A stretch of DNA of 56,139 nt from Advenella mandrilli (GTDB taxonomy: Bacteria > Pseudomonadota > Gammaproteobacteria > Burkholderiales > Burkholderiaceae_B), in the NCBI RefSeq assembly GCF_016595155.1, contig NZ_JAENGP010000017.1, positions 1-56,139 of the forward strand, read 5' to 3'. The translations under genes and the position numbers were made by a program. The stretch's first letter is position 1, and the number at the start of each line of letters is the position of its first letter. A model generated the notes under the pieces. The model was not told the DNA's origin, did no database searches, and saw only the letters and a program-made list of their open reading frames with translations. Shown here piece by piece: positions 17,890 through 27,360 of this stretch.

Positions 17890-18399
17890 TTAGCTGTCAA
17901 ATGACCTGGCATTGGCCGCTTTCAACTCACAAGTAACCGGAATTTTATCTCCGGTACCAAGCACAAAACGGGTTTGTATTTTATCGCCGGCTTTCAGGCC
18001 CGAAGCCGGTTTTTCCAGCATGGCATGAAACCCGCCTGGCGCAAAACTCAAGGTTTCACCCGCCTTGACGATCACTTCGGGCACCATTTCCATACCCGAT
18101 AAGCCATTTTTCATATACGAACGATGCAGCATGGTCTCTTCAAACGCATCTGTTTCAATGGCCTTGATGACCGCAATTTGTGTGGCGTCATTATTCTTGA
18201 TATCAAAAAAACCACCCGAAGGGGTGACCGATGGCATCAGACGTATCCAGCATTTATCAATGGAGACATTATTGCTCCCCTTTTCAGCGGTGACTTCGGT
18301 ACTCATGGCATGACCGTGACCATGGCCGTGCTGGGCATGTGCCCCCGACATAAACATTGCCAACAACCCTACAGACACTGCAATTAATGATTTTTTCAT
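17890..18399 (-). CDS. Periplasmic copper chaperone PCu(A)C
   Basis: 169 residues. Signal peptide (MKKSLIAVSVGLLAMFMSGAHA), a His-rich mature N-terminus (QHGHGHGHAMS) that adds copper-binding sites, and the PCu(A)C core. The core shows the family Cu(I) ligands in MLHRSYMKNGLSGMEM and, about 30 residues on, GGFHAML. These proteins deliver copper to the CuA/CuB sites of cytochrome c oxidase. The neighbouring four-helix membrane protein is probably in the same unit. Confidence 0.9.
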   Translation of the reverse strand: MKKSLIAVSVGLLAMFMSGAHAQHGHGHGHAMSTEVTAEKGSNNVSIDKCWIRLMPSVTPSGGFFDIKNNDATQIAVIKAIETDAFEETMLHRSYMKNGLSGMEMVPEVIVKAGETLSFAPGGFHAMLEKPASGLKAGDKIQTRFVLGTGDKIPVTCELKAANARSFDS

Positions 18400-18551
18400 A
18401 ACCCGCCTTCATGAAAACAAATGGTTCAAAATCAAAAAGGAAACAACACTGTTTATTCCGTTTTAAGCATACTATCATGTGTCAGATCAAATGACATTGA
18501 TCTGCGTTATCACTTGAGTCTGCCTAGTCCGCTCTCTTTCCTTCAGGGATA

Positions 18552-18586
18552 AAAAAAGACATGGTTGATTAGACCATGTCTTTTTT
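18552..18586 (-). terminator. Bidirectional terminator at the CoA-transferase end
   Basis: A 14-base-pair stem (AAAAAAGACATGGT / ACCATGTCTTTTTT) with a seven-base loop, giving U runs in both directions. It lies 12 bp past the CoA-transferase stop on the minus strand. Confidence 0.85.
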
Positions 18587-18597
18587 GATATACCGGT

Positions 18598-20109
18598 TTA
18601 CATATGACCGGTTTTTTCATAGCGATCGTGCCAGCCTAACGCTTCTGTCAGGATATGCGGGGTATGGACTGGACGTCCTGAATTATTGGCACGATCAAAG
18701 TAATCCAGCAAAGCTGCCTTATAGCTGGGATGCGCACAGTTTTCTATGACGCAAATTGCACGCTGGCGTGGTGACAGGCCGCGCAAATCGGCCAGCCCTT
18801 GCTCGGTCACAATGATCTGGACATCGTGCTCAGTATGGTCAACGTGAGAAACCATAGGCACAATAGCGGAAATGGCACCATTTTTAGCCGTTGAAGGCGT
18901 CACAAAGAATGACAGATAGCCATTACGGGCAAAGTCACCCGAACCGCCAATGCCGTTCATAATACTGCTTCCCATAATATGGGTTGAATTCACATTACCG
19001 TAAATATCGGCCTCTATCATGCCATTAATGGCAATAATGCCAAGACGCCGCACAATCTCAGGGTGGTTGCTGATTTCCTGGGTACGCAAAATGATACGTT
19101 CACGGTAAAAGTCGATATTATCGTTCAACTCTTTAAGTCCGTCGGGGCTTAAAGACAGGGAAGTTGCAGACGCGCTAACGAGCTTTCCGGATTTGATCAT
19201 GTCCAGCATGCCGTCCTGGATGACTTCGGTATAAGACTTCAGATTTTCAAACTCGCCCTCGTTAAGGCCAGCCATCACGGCGTTGGCAATATTTCCCACA
19301 CCGGACTGCAAAGGTAACAGGTTCTTGGGCAAACGACCTTCGGCCACTTCCTTGCTAAAAAAATCCAGAATATGTTTGGCAATACGCTTGGAGGTTTCAT
19401 CGGGCTCGGTAAACTTGTTAACCCGGTCTGTTTCATTGGTTTCAACAATCGCAATGATCTTATCTAATGGACAACGCAGATAGGGTTCGCCAATGCGCTC
19501 ATCGGGCTCGGTCATCATGATGGGCTTGCGATTGGGCGGCAAGGCAGTACCATAGTAAATATCGTGCATGCCTTCAAGCTTTTCACTTAATTTATGATTG
19601 ACTTCAATAATAACTTTGTCTGCCTGGTCAATCCAGGTTTTATTGTTACCTACGGAAGCGGCTGGAATCAAACGCCCATCTTCCAGGATACCGGCTACTT
19701 CAATCACCGCAATATCCAGTTTGCCAAAAAAACCAAACCAGGCAAACTGAGCCACATGCGACAGGTGAATATCCATATAATGCATTTGGCCTGAATTGAT
19801 TTTCTGACGACAGACCGGATCAGACTGATAGGGTAAGCGCATTTCAATACCATCAACCTCTGCCAAAACACCATCCAGTTCTGGCGCGGTTGAAGCGCCT
19901 GTCCAGACACTGATGCGAAACGGCTTACCCTGATCATGAACCGATTTGATATGCTTGGCCAACGCCACGGGAATGGCCTTGGGGTAACCGGCACCGGTAA
20001 AACCGCTCATGCCGACATTGACGCCTGATGGAATTAGTTTGGCTGCCTCGTCCGCACTCATCACACGGTTTTGCAATGCCTCACATTTTATTCTTGAATT
20101 AGTTGACAT
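18598..20109 (-). CDS. Succinyl-CoA:acetate CoA-transferase / acetyl-CoA hydrolase family
   Basis: 503 residues, matching the AarC/Cat1/ScpC group of class I CoA transferases. The catalytic Glu that forms the enzyme-CoA thioester is most likely E295 in KSYTEVIQDG. The family Gly-rich stretch NGIGGSGDFARNGYLS and EQGLADLRGLSPRQRA are intact. It moves CoA between succinyl-CoA, acetate and possibly propionate, by-passing succinyl-CoA synthetase. In this window it could connect beta-ketoadipate end products (succinyl-CoA, acetyl-CoA) with acetate metabolism, but its position is not within that island. Single-gene unit. Confidence 0.9.
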   Translation of the reverse strand: MSTNSRIKCEALQNRVMSADEAAKLIPSGVNVGMSGFTGAGYPKAIPVALAKHIKSVHDQGKPFRISVWTGASTAPELDGVLAEVDGIEMRLPYQSDPVCRQKINSGQMHYMDIHLSHVAQFAWFGFFGKLDIAVIEVAGILEDGRLIPAASVGNNKTWIDQADKVIIEVNHKLSEKLEGMHDIYYGTALPPNRKPIMMTEPDERIGEPYLRCPLDKIIAIVETNETDRVNKFTEPDETSKRIAKHILDFFSKEVAEGRLPKNLLPLQSGVGNIANAVMAGLNEGEFENLKSYTEVIQDGMLDMIKSGKLVSASATSLSLSPDGLKELNDNIDFYRERIILRTQEISNHPEIVRRLGIIAINGMIEADIYGNVNSTHIMGSSIMNGIGGSGDFARNGYLSFFVTPSTAKNGAISAIVPMVSHVDHTEHDVQIIVTEQGLADLRGLSPRQRAICVIENCAHPSYKAALLDYFDRANNSGRPVHTPHILTEALGWHDRYEKTGHM

Positions 20110-20328
20110 ATTTTTACTTCACGAAAAAAACGCAATACTGCGTACAATAGAAAATAATGCATAAAAAATGCACACTTCACTTTATAATCGGTAATAGACT
20201 CTAATAGTTACAAATGCATTCAAATTGCCATGTTATGTTAATGAAATTTGATGCAAATCAATAGATAACCAGGAGTAACATCCAAATCTGGCCTTTCATG
20301 AAAGTAACCATTACCTGTGAGGAACAAG

Positions 20329-20802
20329 ATGAAACCAAAAACCGCCATGCCCATCCTGTTAGGTATGCAAAAACTGGCCAAAGCCTTGCTAGGCCTAACC
20401 ATGCTAACGCCAATTGTAGCATCCGCCCAACCTGTCCCCCCCATTAACATCTGGCAAACCGAAAGTTGCAACTGCTGCAAACAGTGGGCCAGCGAGATGC
20501 AAAACCACGGTTTTCTGCTAAATATTCATACGGTCCCAGACACCACTACCTATCGCCGGCAGCTTGGCATTCCTGATGAACTGGCTTCTTGTCAAACGGC
20601 CCAGGCAGGGCCTTACGCCCTTGAAGGACCAGTTCCTGTTCTGGATATCATAGACCTGCTACAGGCCCAGCCCGATATTATCGGATTGGTCAATCCCAAC
20701 CGGGAAGGCCCAAATCCCAAGGTAAAAACCAACAGCAGCATGGCACAAAGCACCTACATACTGCATAAAAACGGCCAGGCCACCCCCTTGCATCCCAACT
20801 AA
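20329..20802 (+). CDS. Periplasmic DUF411 family protein with altered metal motif
   Basis: 157 residues. N-terminal signal sequence ending near ASAQP, then a DUF411 domain with CNCCKQWASEMQNHGF. In the family the second half usually reads SCHTA and EGHVP; here it reads SCQTA and EGPVP, so two histidines are missing. The cysteines remain. DUF411 proteins occur with copper and other metal resistance genes, but no such genes are adjacent. The ATG at 20329 follows GTGAGGAACA and is preferred to the GTG at 20317. Confidence 0.78.
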   Translation: MKPKTAMPILLGMQKLAKALLGLTMLTPIVASAQPVPPINIWQTESCNCCKQWASEMQNHGFLLNIHTVPDTTTYRRQLGIPDELASCQTAQAGPYALEGPVPVLDIIDLLQAQPDIIGLVNPNREGPNPKVKTNSSMAQSTYILHKNGQATPLHPN

Positions 20803-20878
20803 ACACTTCCAAAACCGTGAATTCTTGGGTATGGTTTGACTATCTGATCAACAAAGTGAATAAAGGAGTTCCTGAAAA

Positions 20879-21895
20879 ATGAAGACATTGAGCTATACGC
20901 TAGCCGCTTTCGCACTGGCTGCCGGAGCACAAACGGTCCAGGCATCCACCCTGGATACGGTAAAAAAACGCGGTGAGGTACTATGTGGCACCACCACCGG
21001 ATTTGCCGGTTTTTCAGCCCCCAATGCCAAAGGCGAATGGGAAGGACTGGATGTGGATCTGTGCAAATCAATTGCCGCCGCCGTTTTGGGTGATGCCAAT
21101 AAATTCAAGGCTGTCCCCCTGAATTCCCAGCAGCGTTTTACCGCCCTACAATCGGGCGAGATAGATGTCTTAACCCGCAACACGACCGTTACCCAACAGC
21201 GTGACACCGCACTGGGTATTTTGGGTGCGGGCATCAACTTTTATGATGGCCAGGGCTTTTTAGTACCCAAAAAACTGGGGGTCAACAGTGCCAAAGAACT
21301 GGATGGCGCAACCGTTTGCATGCAAACCGGCACCTCCAATGAAAACACCATGGCCGACTGGGCGCGGGCCAACAATATTAAGTACACCCCCGTTGTCTTC
21401 GACCAATTCAATGAGGTTGTCAATGCTTTTGCCGCCGGCCGTTGTGATGTTTTCACCACCGATGCCTCCGGTCTGGCCTCTATCCGCATTTCAAGACTGG
21501 GCAACCCCGATGACTATCAGGTACTGCCGGAAATCATCTCCAAAGAGCCCTTGGGCCCCTTTGTACGCCAAGGCGATGACCAGTGGCTGAATATCGTCAA
21601 ATGGACCCTGCAAGCTCAGATCAATGCCGAAGAGCTTGGCCTGACTTCTGCCAATGTTGATGAACAGCTGGAAAGCACCAACCCCAATGTACAGCGTTTA
21701 CTAGGCACCACACCAGGGTCTGGTAAAAACCTGGGACTGGATGAGAAATGGGCTTATAACATTATTAAACAGGTGGGCAACTATGGCGAAAGCTTCGAAC
21801 GTAACGTAGGCCAGGACAGCCCGCTGAAAATTGATCGCGGCCTGAATGCCCAATGGAACCAGGGTGGCCTGTTATATGGGTTACCAGTAAGGTAA
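20879..21895 (+). CDS. Orphan periplasmic general L-amino-acid binding protein (AapJ/BztA type)
   Basis: 338 residues. Signal peptide (MKTLSYTLAAFALAAGAQTVQA), then a family 3 solute-binding fold. Hallmarks include RGEVLCGTTTGFAGFS, the long AapJ-type C-terminal region and CMQTGTSNENTMADW. In the usual operon the permease genes aapQ and aapM and the ATPase aapP follow, but here the next gene is the pab fusion. The protein must therefore use a transporter encoded elsewhere or act alone. A good ribosome site (AAAGGAG) precedes the start. Confidence 0.88.
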   Translation: MKTLSYTLAAFALAAGAQTVQASTLDTVKKRGEVLCGTTTGFAGFSAPNAKGEWEGLDVDLCKSIAAAVLGDANKFKAVPLNSQQRFTALQSGEIDVLTRNTTVTQQRDTALGILGAGINFYDGQGFLVPKKLGVNSAKELDGATVCMQTGTSNENTMADWARANNIKYTPVVFDQFNEVVNAFAAGRCDVFTTDASGLASIRISRLGNPDDYQVLPEIISKEPLGPFVRQGDDQWLNIVKWTLQAQINAEELGLTSANVDEQLESTNPNVQRLLGTTPGSGKNLGLDEKWAYNIIKQVGNYGESFERNVGQDSPLKIDRGLNAQWNQGGLLYGLPVR

Positions 21896-21977
21896 GCCAT
21901 TTGCATTTACGATCACAAACTTAAGCGCATACACTGCCACAATATATAATGACTTTTTTTGTGGCAGTGATTTTCTT

Positions 21978-23966
21978 ATGCAAGCCCCTTTTTTCGTTCT
22001 TCTTGATGATGCTGTCGCCCAAACGGGCATGCTACACGAACAGCTGGTACACACTGACAGTATAAATACCGCTGCCCTTGACCGTTTGCAACCCTTGTTG
22101 CAACGAGGCTGGCAAAATAACTGGCATGCCATTGTGTGGGCGCCCTATGGTTTGGGGCGGAATATGATGGGGCTTGAAAAAGCAGGCCTGCCCAACACCG
22201 GTACTTTGCCCCCCACGCAAGATACCTTGCTCATTTATTGGTTTGCACAAAAAACTGTCTTAAACAATAAAAAAACTATCCAAAACTGGCTCAAGGCACA
22301 GTTCAAGCCCGAAGAGCCTGCTGGCTTATTGCAGCCTGCCCTTGGACAAAACCGGACTGATTACATTAAAAGCATTGAACAGATCCGGCAAGACATTGCC
22401 GCTGGCGAGGTTTACCAGATCAACTACACCACCGAGCTACACTTTCAGGCTTATGGCTCCCCCTTCAGGCTTTATCAGAAATTACGGAAAAAACAACCCG
22501 TACCCTACGGTGCCCTGGCCTGTCTTCCTGTTTCTGCGGCTAGTCCAGACCAAGAAATGGCAAGTAATGCACACTGGACCCTGTGCTTCTCGCCAGAGCT
22601 GTTTCTGGACATCCGCCACGATGGCTGCATTCATACCGAGCCCATGAAAGGCACGGTGCCCGCCCATGATGACGGCCAAAACGAAGCCCGGGCAAAGGCG
22701 CTGCGGGCCGACACCAAGAATCGGGCCGAAAACGTCATGATTGTTGATTTGCTGCGCAATGACCTGAGTAAAATTGCCGTACCAAATGGCGTGAAAGTAC
22801 CCGAGCTTTTTACCGTTACACCCTTTGGCACGGTACTGCAAATGACCACCCCTATTTATGCCCAGTCAAAACCCAATACCCGTGCAGGCGAGATTTTTCA
22901 GGCGCTTTTCCCCTGCGGCTCCATTACCGGTGCCCCTAAAAAAAGAAGCATGCAGCTGATTGAAAAATATGAACAACGTGACCGTGGCCTGTATACCGGC
23001 AGCATCGGCTATCTGGAGCCCTGCCAGGGCGGCCTGGGTTTCTGTGGCAAACTGAATGTTGTCATCAGGACCTTAGTGCTGACTGAGACAACACCTGATT
23101 GGCCGAACGCGGCAAACGTCAACCATTCACCCCTTCAATTTAGCGGCATCATGGGGGTTGGCTCGGGTATTGTCTATGACAGCACAGCCGACAGTGAATA
23201 TGAAGAGTGCCACTGGAAATACCGCTTTTTACAAAACCTGCCCATTGATTTCACCCTGTTTGAAACCATGCTGTATAGCCAGGGGACATGCCGCCTGCTT
23301 GAAGCGCATGTGTCGCGCCTGAAGCGTTCGGCGTTGGAACTGGGATTTACCTTTAATGAAGATAATATCCGTCAAGCGCTGACAAGTCACTTCAACCAAC
23401 TGCTTGAACAGGATAAAAAAGCCGGGCACCATCAGGCATACCGGGTCAAGGCCAGCCTGCACGGCAATGGCACCCTGGCGATTCAGCATGCCGCACTAGA
23501 ATCCCTGGCACAAGAAAAGCAAAGCGTGATTATTTCCCCAGCCCTACTTCCCAATCATGACATTTTGCGTCGTTACAAAACCAGCCATCGCCAGCAATAC
23601 GATGAACAAATGCACCGGGCCTTACAACGTCGTGCCTTTGACAGCCTGTGTTTTAACCAGGATGGTTTTTTACTGGAAGGTGCACGCAGCAGCATTTTCA
23701 TTTACCACCAGGGCCAATGGCTGACGCCTGCGCTGGAACTGGATATTTTACGCAGCGTGATGCGGGCGCAAATAATACAAAACCCGGCCTATTGGCTGGC
23801 CACCCATACACCAAAAAATGAACACCCAGGCAACGGAGAATGGAAAATCACAGAAACAAAAATCACCCGTCAGATGCTGGCAAACGCCCGGATTATTCTG
23901 GCAGTTAATGCACTTAGAGGACTTATCCCGGTTAAATTGCTACACTTAAACGATTTTAACGCTTAG
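21978..23966 (+). CDS. pabBC: Fused aminodeoxychorismate synthase component I and aminodeoxychorismate lyase
   Basis: 662 residues. Residues 1 to about 415 are the chorismate-binding PabB domain, with the motifs [18 protein letters not shown] and [12 protein letters not shown]. Residues about 420-660 are a class IV aminotransferase-fold PabC domain beginning FTLFETMLY, with the PLP lysine probably in LRRYKTSHR and [10 protein letters not shown] near the cofactor. The fusion makes p-aminobenzoate from aminodeoxychorismate in one polypeptide for folate synthesis. The amidotransferase PabA is not in the window. Confidence 0.92.
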   Translation: MQAPFFVLLDDAVAQTGMLHEQLVHTDSINTAALDRLQPLLQRGWQNNWHAIVWAPYGLGRNMMGLEKAGLPNTGTLPPTQDTLLIYWFAQKTVLNNKKTIQNWLKAQFKPEEPAGLLQPALGQNRTDYIKSIEQIRQDIAAGEVYQINYTTELHFQAYGSPFRLYQKLRKKQPVPYGALACLPVSAASPDQEMASNAHWTLCFSPELFLDIRHDGCIHTEPMKGTVPAHDDGQNEARAKALRADTKNRAENVMIVDLLRNDLSKIAVPNGVKVPELFTVTPFGTVLQMTTPIYAQSKPNTRAGEIFQALFPCGSITGAPKKRSMQLIEKYEQRDRGLYTGSIGYLEPCQGGLGFCGKLNVVIRTLVLTETTPDWPNAANVNHSPLQFSGIMGVGSGIVYDSTADSEYEECHWKYRFLQNLPIDFTLFETMLYSQGTCRLLEAHVSRLKRSALELGFTFNEDNIRQALTSHFNQLLEQDKKAGHHQAYRVKASLHGNGTLAIQHAALESLAQEKQSVIISPALLPNHDILRRYKTSHRQQYDEQMHRALQRRAFDSLCFNQDGFLLEGARSSIFIYHQGQWLTPALELDILRSVMRAQIIQNPAYWLATHTPKNEHPGNGEWKITETKITRQMLANARIILAVNALRGLIPVKLLHLNDFNA

Positions 23967-23986
23967 CAAAACAAAGGAAACAATTG

Positions 23987-24319
23987 ATGAGTTTTCCCCC
24001 CTGTCCACAATGTGCCTCTGAACTTGCCTATAACGATGGCATTCAATTTGTGTGCCCCGAATGCGGGCACGAATGGCTTGAGGGCGAAGAGGCCCAGTCC
24101 GAAGAAGGCCGTGTTGTCAAAGACAGCAATGGCACCGTTTTACAAGATGGTGATAGCGTTACCCTGATCAAAGACCTGAAAATCAAAGGTTCCTCGCAGG
24201 TCATCAAACAGGGAACCAAGGTAAAAAGCATCCGTATTGTCGACGGCGATCATGATATTGCCTGCAAAATTGATGGCAGCAACATGATGCTGAAATCTGA
24301 ATTCCTGAAGAAAATTTAA
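23987..24319 (+). CDS. yjdM: PhnA/YjdM family zinc-ribbon protein
   Basis: 110 residues. N-terminal zinc ribbon ([10 protein letters not shown] and VCPECGHEW) and a C-terminal SH3-like domain with [20 protein letters not shown], the standard PhnA/YjdM layout. The old link to alkylphosphonate use is historical, and the true function is unclear. The ATG at 23987 is eight bases past AAAGGA; a TTG codon directly before it is less likely. Close spacing to pabBC (20 bp) suggests one transcript. Confidence 0.88.
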   Translation: MSFPPCPQCASELAYNDGIQFVCPECGHEWLEGEEAQSEEGRVVKDSNGTVLQDGDSVTLIKDLKIKGSSQVIKQGTKVKSIRIVDGDHDIACKIDGSNMMLKSEFLKKI

Positions 24320-24327
24320 TGCCAACA

Positions 24328-24365
24328 TGCTTTGTCATTGCCGCAACAGCGGTCATGACAAAGCA
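24328..24365. terminator. Hairpin between convergent yjdM and the NCS2 permease gene
   Basis: Stem TGCTTTGTCA / TGACAAAGCA with an inner CCGC / GCGG stem and a four-base loop. It lies nine bases past the yjdM stop. There is no long U run, so it may be a stability hairpin rather than a simple terminator. Confidence 0.5.
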
Positions 24366-24398
24366 CCGGTATCTGCCACAGCAAACTACCGGCAAAAA

Positions 24399-25670
24399 CT
24401 AATGCCGACGGTTCAGGGTATGCTCAAGGAACAGCACCGCCATGCAGCCCATGATAAAACCATTACCCACTATTGGCCTTGCCATAGCCGGAATCTGCGC
24501 TACCACCCCGGGTGGCAAAAAAGCAATCAGAATAGAAAGCATGACCGGAAAAGCAACGGTTACACCACTGTAAAAATCAATGATGCCCTTATCCCTGACC
24601 AGCATTTGCAATGATGCCGCCAGTTGAGCCGTCATGACATATAACAGGGCCGCCCCCATGACAACCGCCGGTATCAACGACATAAAACCAATAATACCCG
24701 GCACCCAGGAACACAGCACCAGCAGCAATCCGGTCAATACCAGCGGGTAACGGGAGGCACACTGGGTAGCGGCAATGACGCCAGGACTCATAGAGTAATC
24801 AATCGGGCCAATCACACCAAAAAAACCGGCCATTACATTACCCAGCCCGGTAATGCCCATTCCCTTTTTACTACGTTCGGGCATGTTACTGGCGCCCAGC
24901 ATGGCACCCACCCCCTGTATAGAACCCAGCTCATTAATCATGAGAGCAATAAAACTGAAGAAAAATGCCAACAACGTTGGCAGGTCAAATTCTGGGTGCC
25001 ATAGCAGTGAAGAAAGAAAAAGGGGCCCCGTTTGTAGCCAGGGTAGAAGCGCAGGCAAGCTGCCGGGCCAGCCAGCAAAGCTAAAATAAGCCAAAGAGCC
25101 CAATACCAGGCCCAGCAATACCACCATGGATTTCCAGACCCCGGGCAGCCACTTGTTACCCAGCAACATCATGAGCGCCAGCAACAGGGAAAATACCAAA
25201 TTGCCCGCAGAATTACCGGTTTCCCCCATGGATAAGCGCAAAATAAGCGGTGACAGGGTAACGGCCACCAGAACCAGAATGACCACCACTACCCGGGTGG
25301 TAAAAATCTTCTGTATTTTGCCCAGCCCACCGCTAAACGCCAAGAGAGCGACGCAGGCCCCACCTATTCCAATAGAAGAATAAATGGCCGCATCAGAGCC
25401 GGTACCCGCGACAATGCCTAACAATAATACGGATGCAGGACCAATAATCAGGGGTAATTTATGCCCCCACAATACCTGCACAAACATAACAAGACCGCAA
25501 ACGGCAAACAGTTTTTGCATATACATGATCTGGGCGGGAATATCCCGCCCCTGCAAAACCGCCACCACACTGCCAATAATAAGTAAAGAAGGTACCGCAA
25601 TACTAAACCACTGCACCCCATACATCAGCATGGGAAAAGCACGGGGCTTATCCTCCAGTTGGTACTTCAT
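24399..25670 (-). CDS. NCS2 family nucleobase permease (xanthine/uracil type)
   Basis: 423 residues with 12-14 membrane segments. NCS2 features are seen in LPLIIGPASVLLLG near the N-terminus and in FFSFIALMINELGSIQGVG and TGLGNVMAGFFGVIGPIDYS in the middle. It is a proton-coupled importer of a purine or pyrimidine base; the substrate is not readable. The ATG at 25670 is eight bases after GAAGGA; the first ATG in the frame (25679) overlaps that site and is unlikely. Only 12 bp separate it from the AidB-like gene. Confidence 0.85.
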   Translation of the reverse strand: MKYQLEDKPRAFPMLMYGVQWFSIAVPSLLIIGSVVAVLQGRDIPAQIMYMQKLFAVCGLVMFVQVLWGHKLPLIIGPASVLLLGIVAGTGSDAAIYSSIGIGGACVALLAFSGGLGKIQKIFTTRVVVVILVLVAVTLSPLILRLSMGETGNSAGNLVFSLLLALMMLLGNKWLPGVWKSMVVLLGLVLGSLAYFSFAGWPGSLPALLPWLQTGPLFLSSLLWHPEFDLPTLLAFFFSFIALMINELGSIQGVGAMLGASNMPERSKKGMGITGLGNVMAGFFGVIGPIDYSMSPGVIAATQCASRYPLVLTGLLLVLCSWVPGIIGFMSLIPAVVMGAALLYVMTAQLAASLQMLVRDKGIIDFYSGVTVAFPVMLSILIAFLPPGVVAQIPAMARPIVGNGFIMGCMAVLFLEHTLNRRH

Positions 25671-25682
25671 GAAACACATCCT

Positions 25683-27305
25683 TCAAAAAACCACTGCCCT
25701 ATTCAGGATTTCCTGTGGATCGGCATAAACATAAGACCCAACAATACGCCCACCATGCGAAAAACGACTCTGAATAAACGCTTCAGCAATGTAAGAAGGC
25801 GCATAATGACACATCAAAGTGGCCTGCACCAGCAAAACCAGCTCTTGCGCCACCTGCCGCGCGCTGTATTCCAGTTCAGTCGCATTATTACGCAAGCGCA
25901 TCTTAAGCGTATTTACCGCCCCGCTTAACAATGAATGCATACCTGCCTCGGTTGAAAGGTTTCCCAGCAACACTTCTCCCAGCTCGGGTTCATTCCGCAA
26001 GGCCCGCAATACATCCAGGCACATTACATTACCCGAACCTTCCCAAATTGAATTGACCGGTGCTTCACGTAGCAGACGCGGCATGGGACCTTCTTCGACA
26101 TAACCGTTACCCCCCCACACCTCCATGCATTCGGCAACTGTTTCAACCGCCCGCTTGCACACCCAAAACTTGGCGGCAGGCGTCACAATTCGGGCATAGG
26201 CCCGGGACAAGCTTGAATGCCGGTTTTCCACCGCATGCGCAAGACACATGGACAACCACATGGCCGCCTCACTTTCCAGCACAAGGTCACACAGCACCAT
26301 TTGCATTAAGGGCTGCTCAATCAGCCTCTTGCCAAATACCTTCCTGTGGCTGGCATGATGCACGGCCTGCACAACCGCCTGGCGCAACAAGGCAGCACTA
26401 CCCAGCACACAATCAAGCCGGGTTTGTGCCACCATTTTGATAATGGCCTGTATGCCCTGCCCAGGCTCACCCACCGGTAAGGCCCAGGCATTATGTAACA
26501 AGACTTCGGCACTAGCATTGGAACGGTTCCCCATTTTGTCTTTAAGATGCTGTATTTGCACTCCGTTCAGGCTGCCATCAAGACACCAACGCGGCACAAA
26601 AAAACAACTTAACTCACCCTTCAATTGTGCCAATACCAAATGGGCATCAGACAGTGGCGAGGAAAAGAACCATTTATGCCCGTTCAGGCAATAGGTTTTG
26701 GTTTGTTGGTACTGGCCGGATGGCTCTGCCATCGTAGTATTGGCACGTACGTCAGACCCCCCCTGTTTTTCGGTCATGCCCATGCCAATCATGATGCCTT
26801 TCTTACCCTCCAGGGGCTGATCGGACGAATCATATTCCCGACTATATAAATGAGGCGCCAATTCATCAAACCAGGGTTCATATTTCAGGGCAGGAATGGA
26901 AGCAAAGGTCATGGTAACCGGACACAGGCTGCCCGCTTCGGTTTGCCCATGCAAATAAAACAGGGCTGCCCGCCTGACATGGGCATTGCTTTGCCAGGCA
27001 TCAGAATGGACTCCTTGCTGGAACAGGCTGCGCAACAGCACATGCCAGCTGTCATGAAAAGAGACCGGGGCGGTTTGCGCGTTGGTGCGATGAGACTCGT
27101 TAAACCGGGGAGGATACTTGTTCGCATTGACGGCATGCTGCAATAAAGAGGCGGACCCCATGAGGGAGCCATATTCATGGCAATCATCAATCGCCCACGA
27201 AGCACCCAGAGATTTAAGGGCCTCTTTCAGGGCGGGGTCACTGTCAAAAACATTATAATTTTGCAACCCCACTACCTGGTTATCTGAACTTTGATCGTGC
27301 TGCAT
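25683..27305 (-). CDS. AidB-like acyl-CoA dehydrogenase family protein
   Basis: 540 residues, about the size of E. coli AidB (541). The FAD-binding acyl-CoA dehydrogenase core contains GMGMTEKQGGSDVRANTT (residues about 175-192) and WGGNGYVEEGPMPRLLREAP, both typical of AidB. AidB is a flavoprotein of the adaptive response to alkylation with weak dehydrogenase activity and DNA binding; its physiological substrate is unclear. A perfect ribosome site AAAGGAGG precedes the ATG at 27305, which excludes a longer form. It may be cotranscribed with the LysR gene upstream and the NCS2 permease downstream. Confidence 0.88.
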   Translation of the reverse strand: MQHDQSSDNQVVGLQNYNVFDSDPALKEALKSLGASWAIDDCHEYGSLMGSASLLQHAVNANKYPPRFNESHRTNAQTAPVSFHDSWHVLLRSLFQQGVHSDAWQSNAHVRRAALFYLHGQTEAGSLCPVTMTFASIPALKYEPWFDELAPHLYSREYDSSDQPLEGKKGIMIGMGMTEKQGGSDVRANTTMAEPSGQYQQTKTYCLNGHKWFFSSPLSDAHLVLAQLKGELSCFFVPRWCLDGSLNGVQIQHLKDKMGNRSNASAEVLLHNAWALPVGEPGQGIQAIIKMVAQTRLDCVLGSAALLRQAVVQAVHHASHRKVFGKRLIEQPLMQMVLCDLVLESEAAMWLSMCLAHAVENRHSSLSRAYARIVTPAAKFWVCKRAVETVAECMEVWGGNGYVEEGPMPRLLREAPVNSIWEGSGNVMCLDVLRALRNEPELGEVLLGNLSTEAGMHSLLSGAVNTLKMRLRNNATELEYSARQVAQELVLLVQATLMCHYAPSYIAEAFIQSRFSHGGRIVGSYVYADPQEILNRAVVF

Positions 27306-27360
27306 ATCAACCTCCTTTGAAAATACCGTTGGCATTTCCTGTTGATGACCGCTTCACTTT

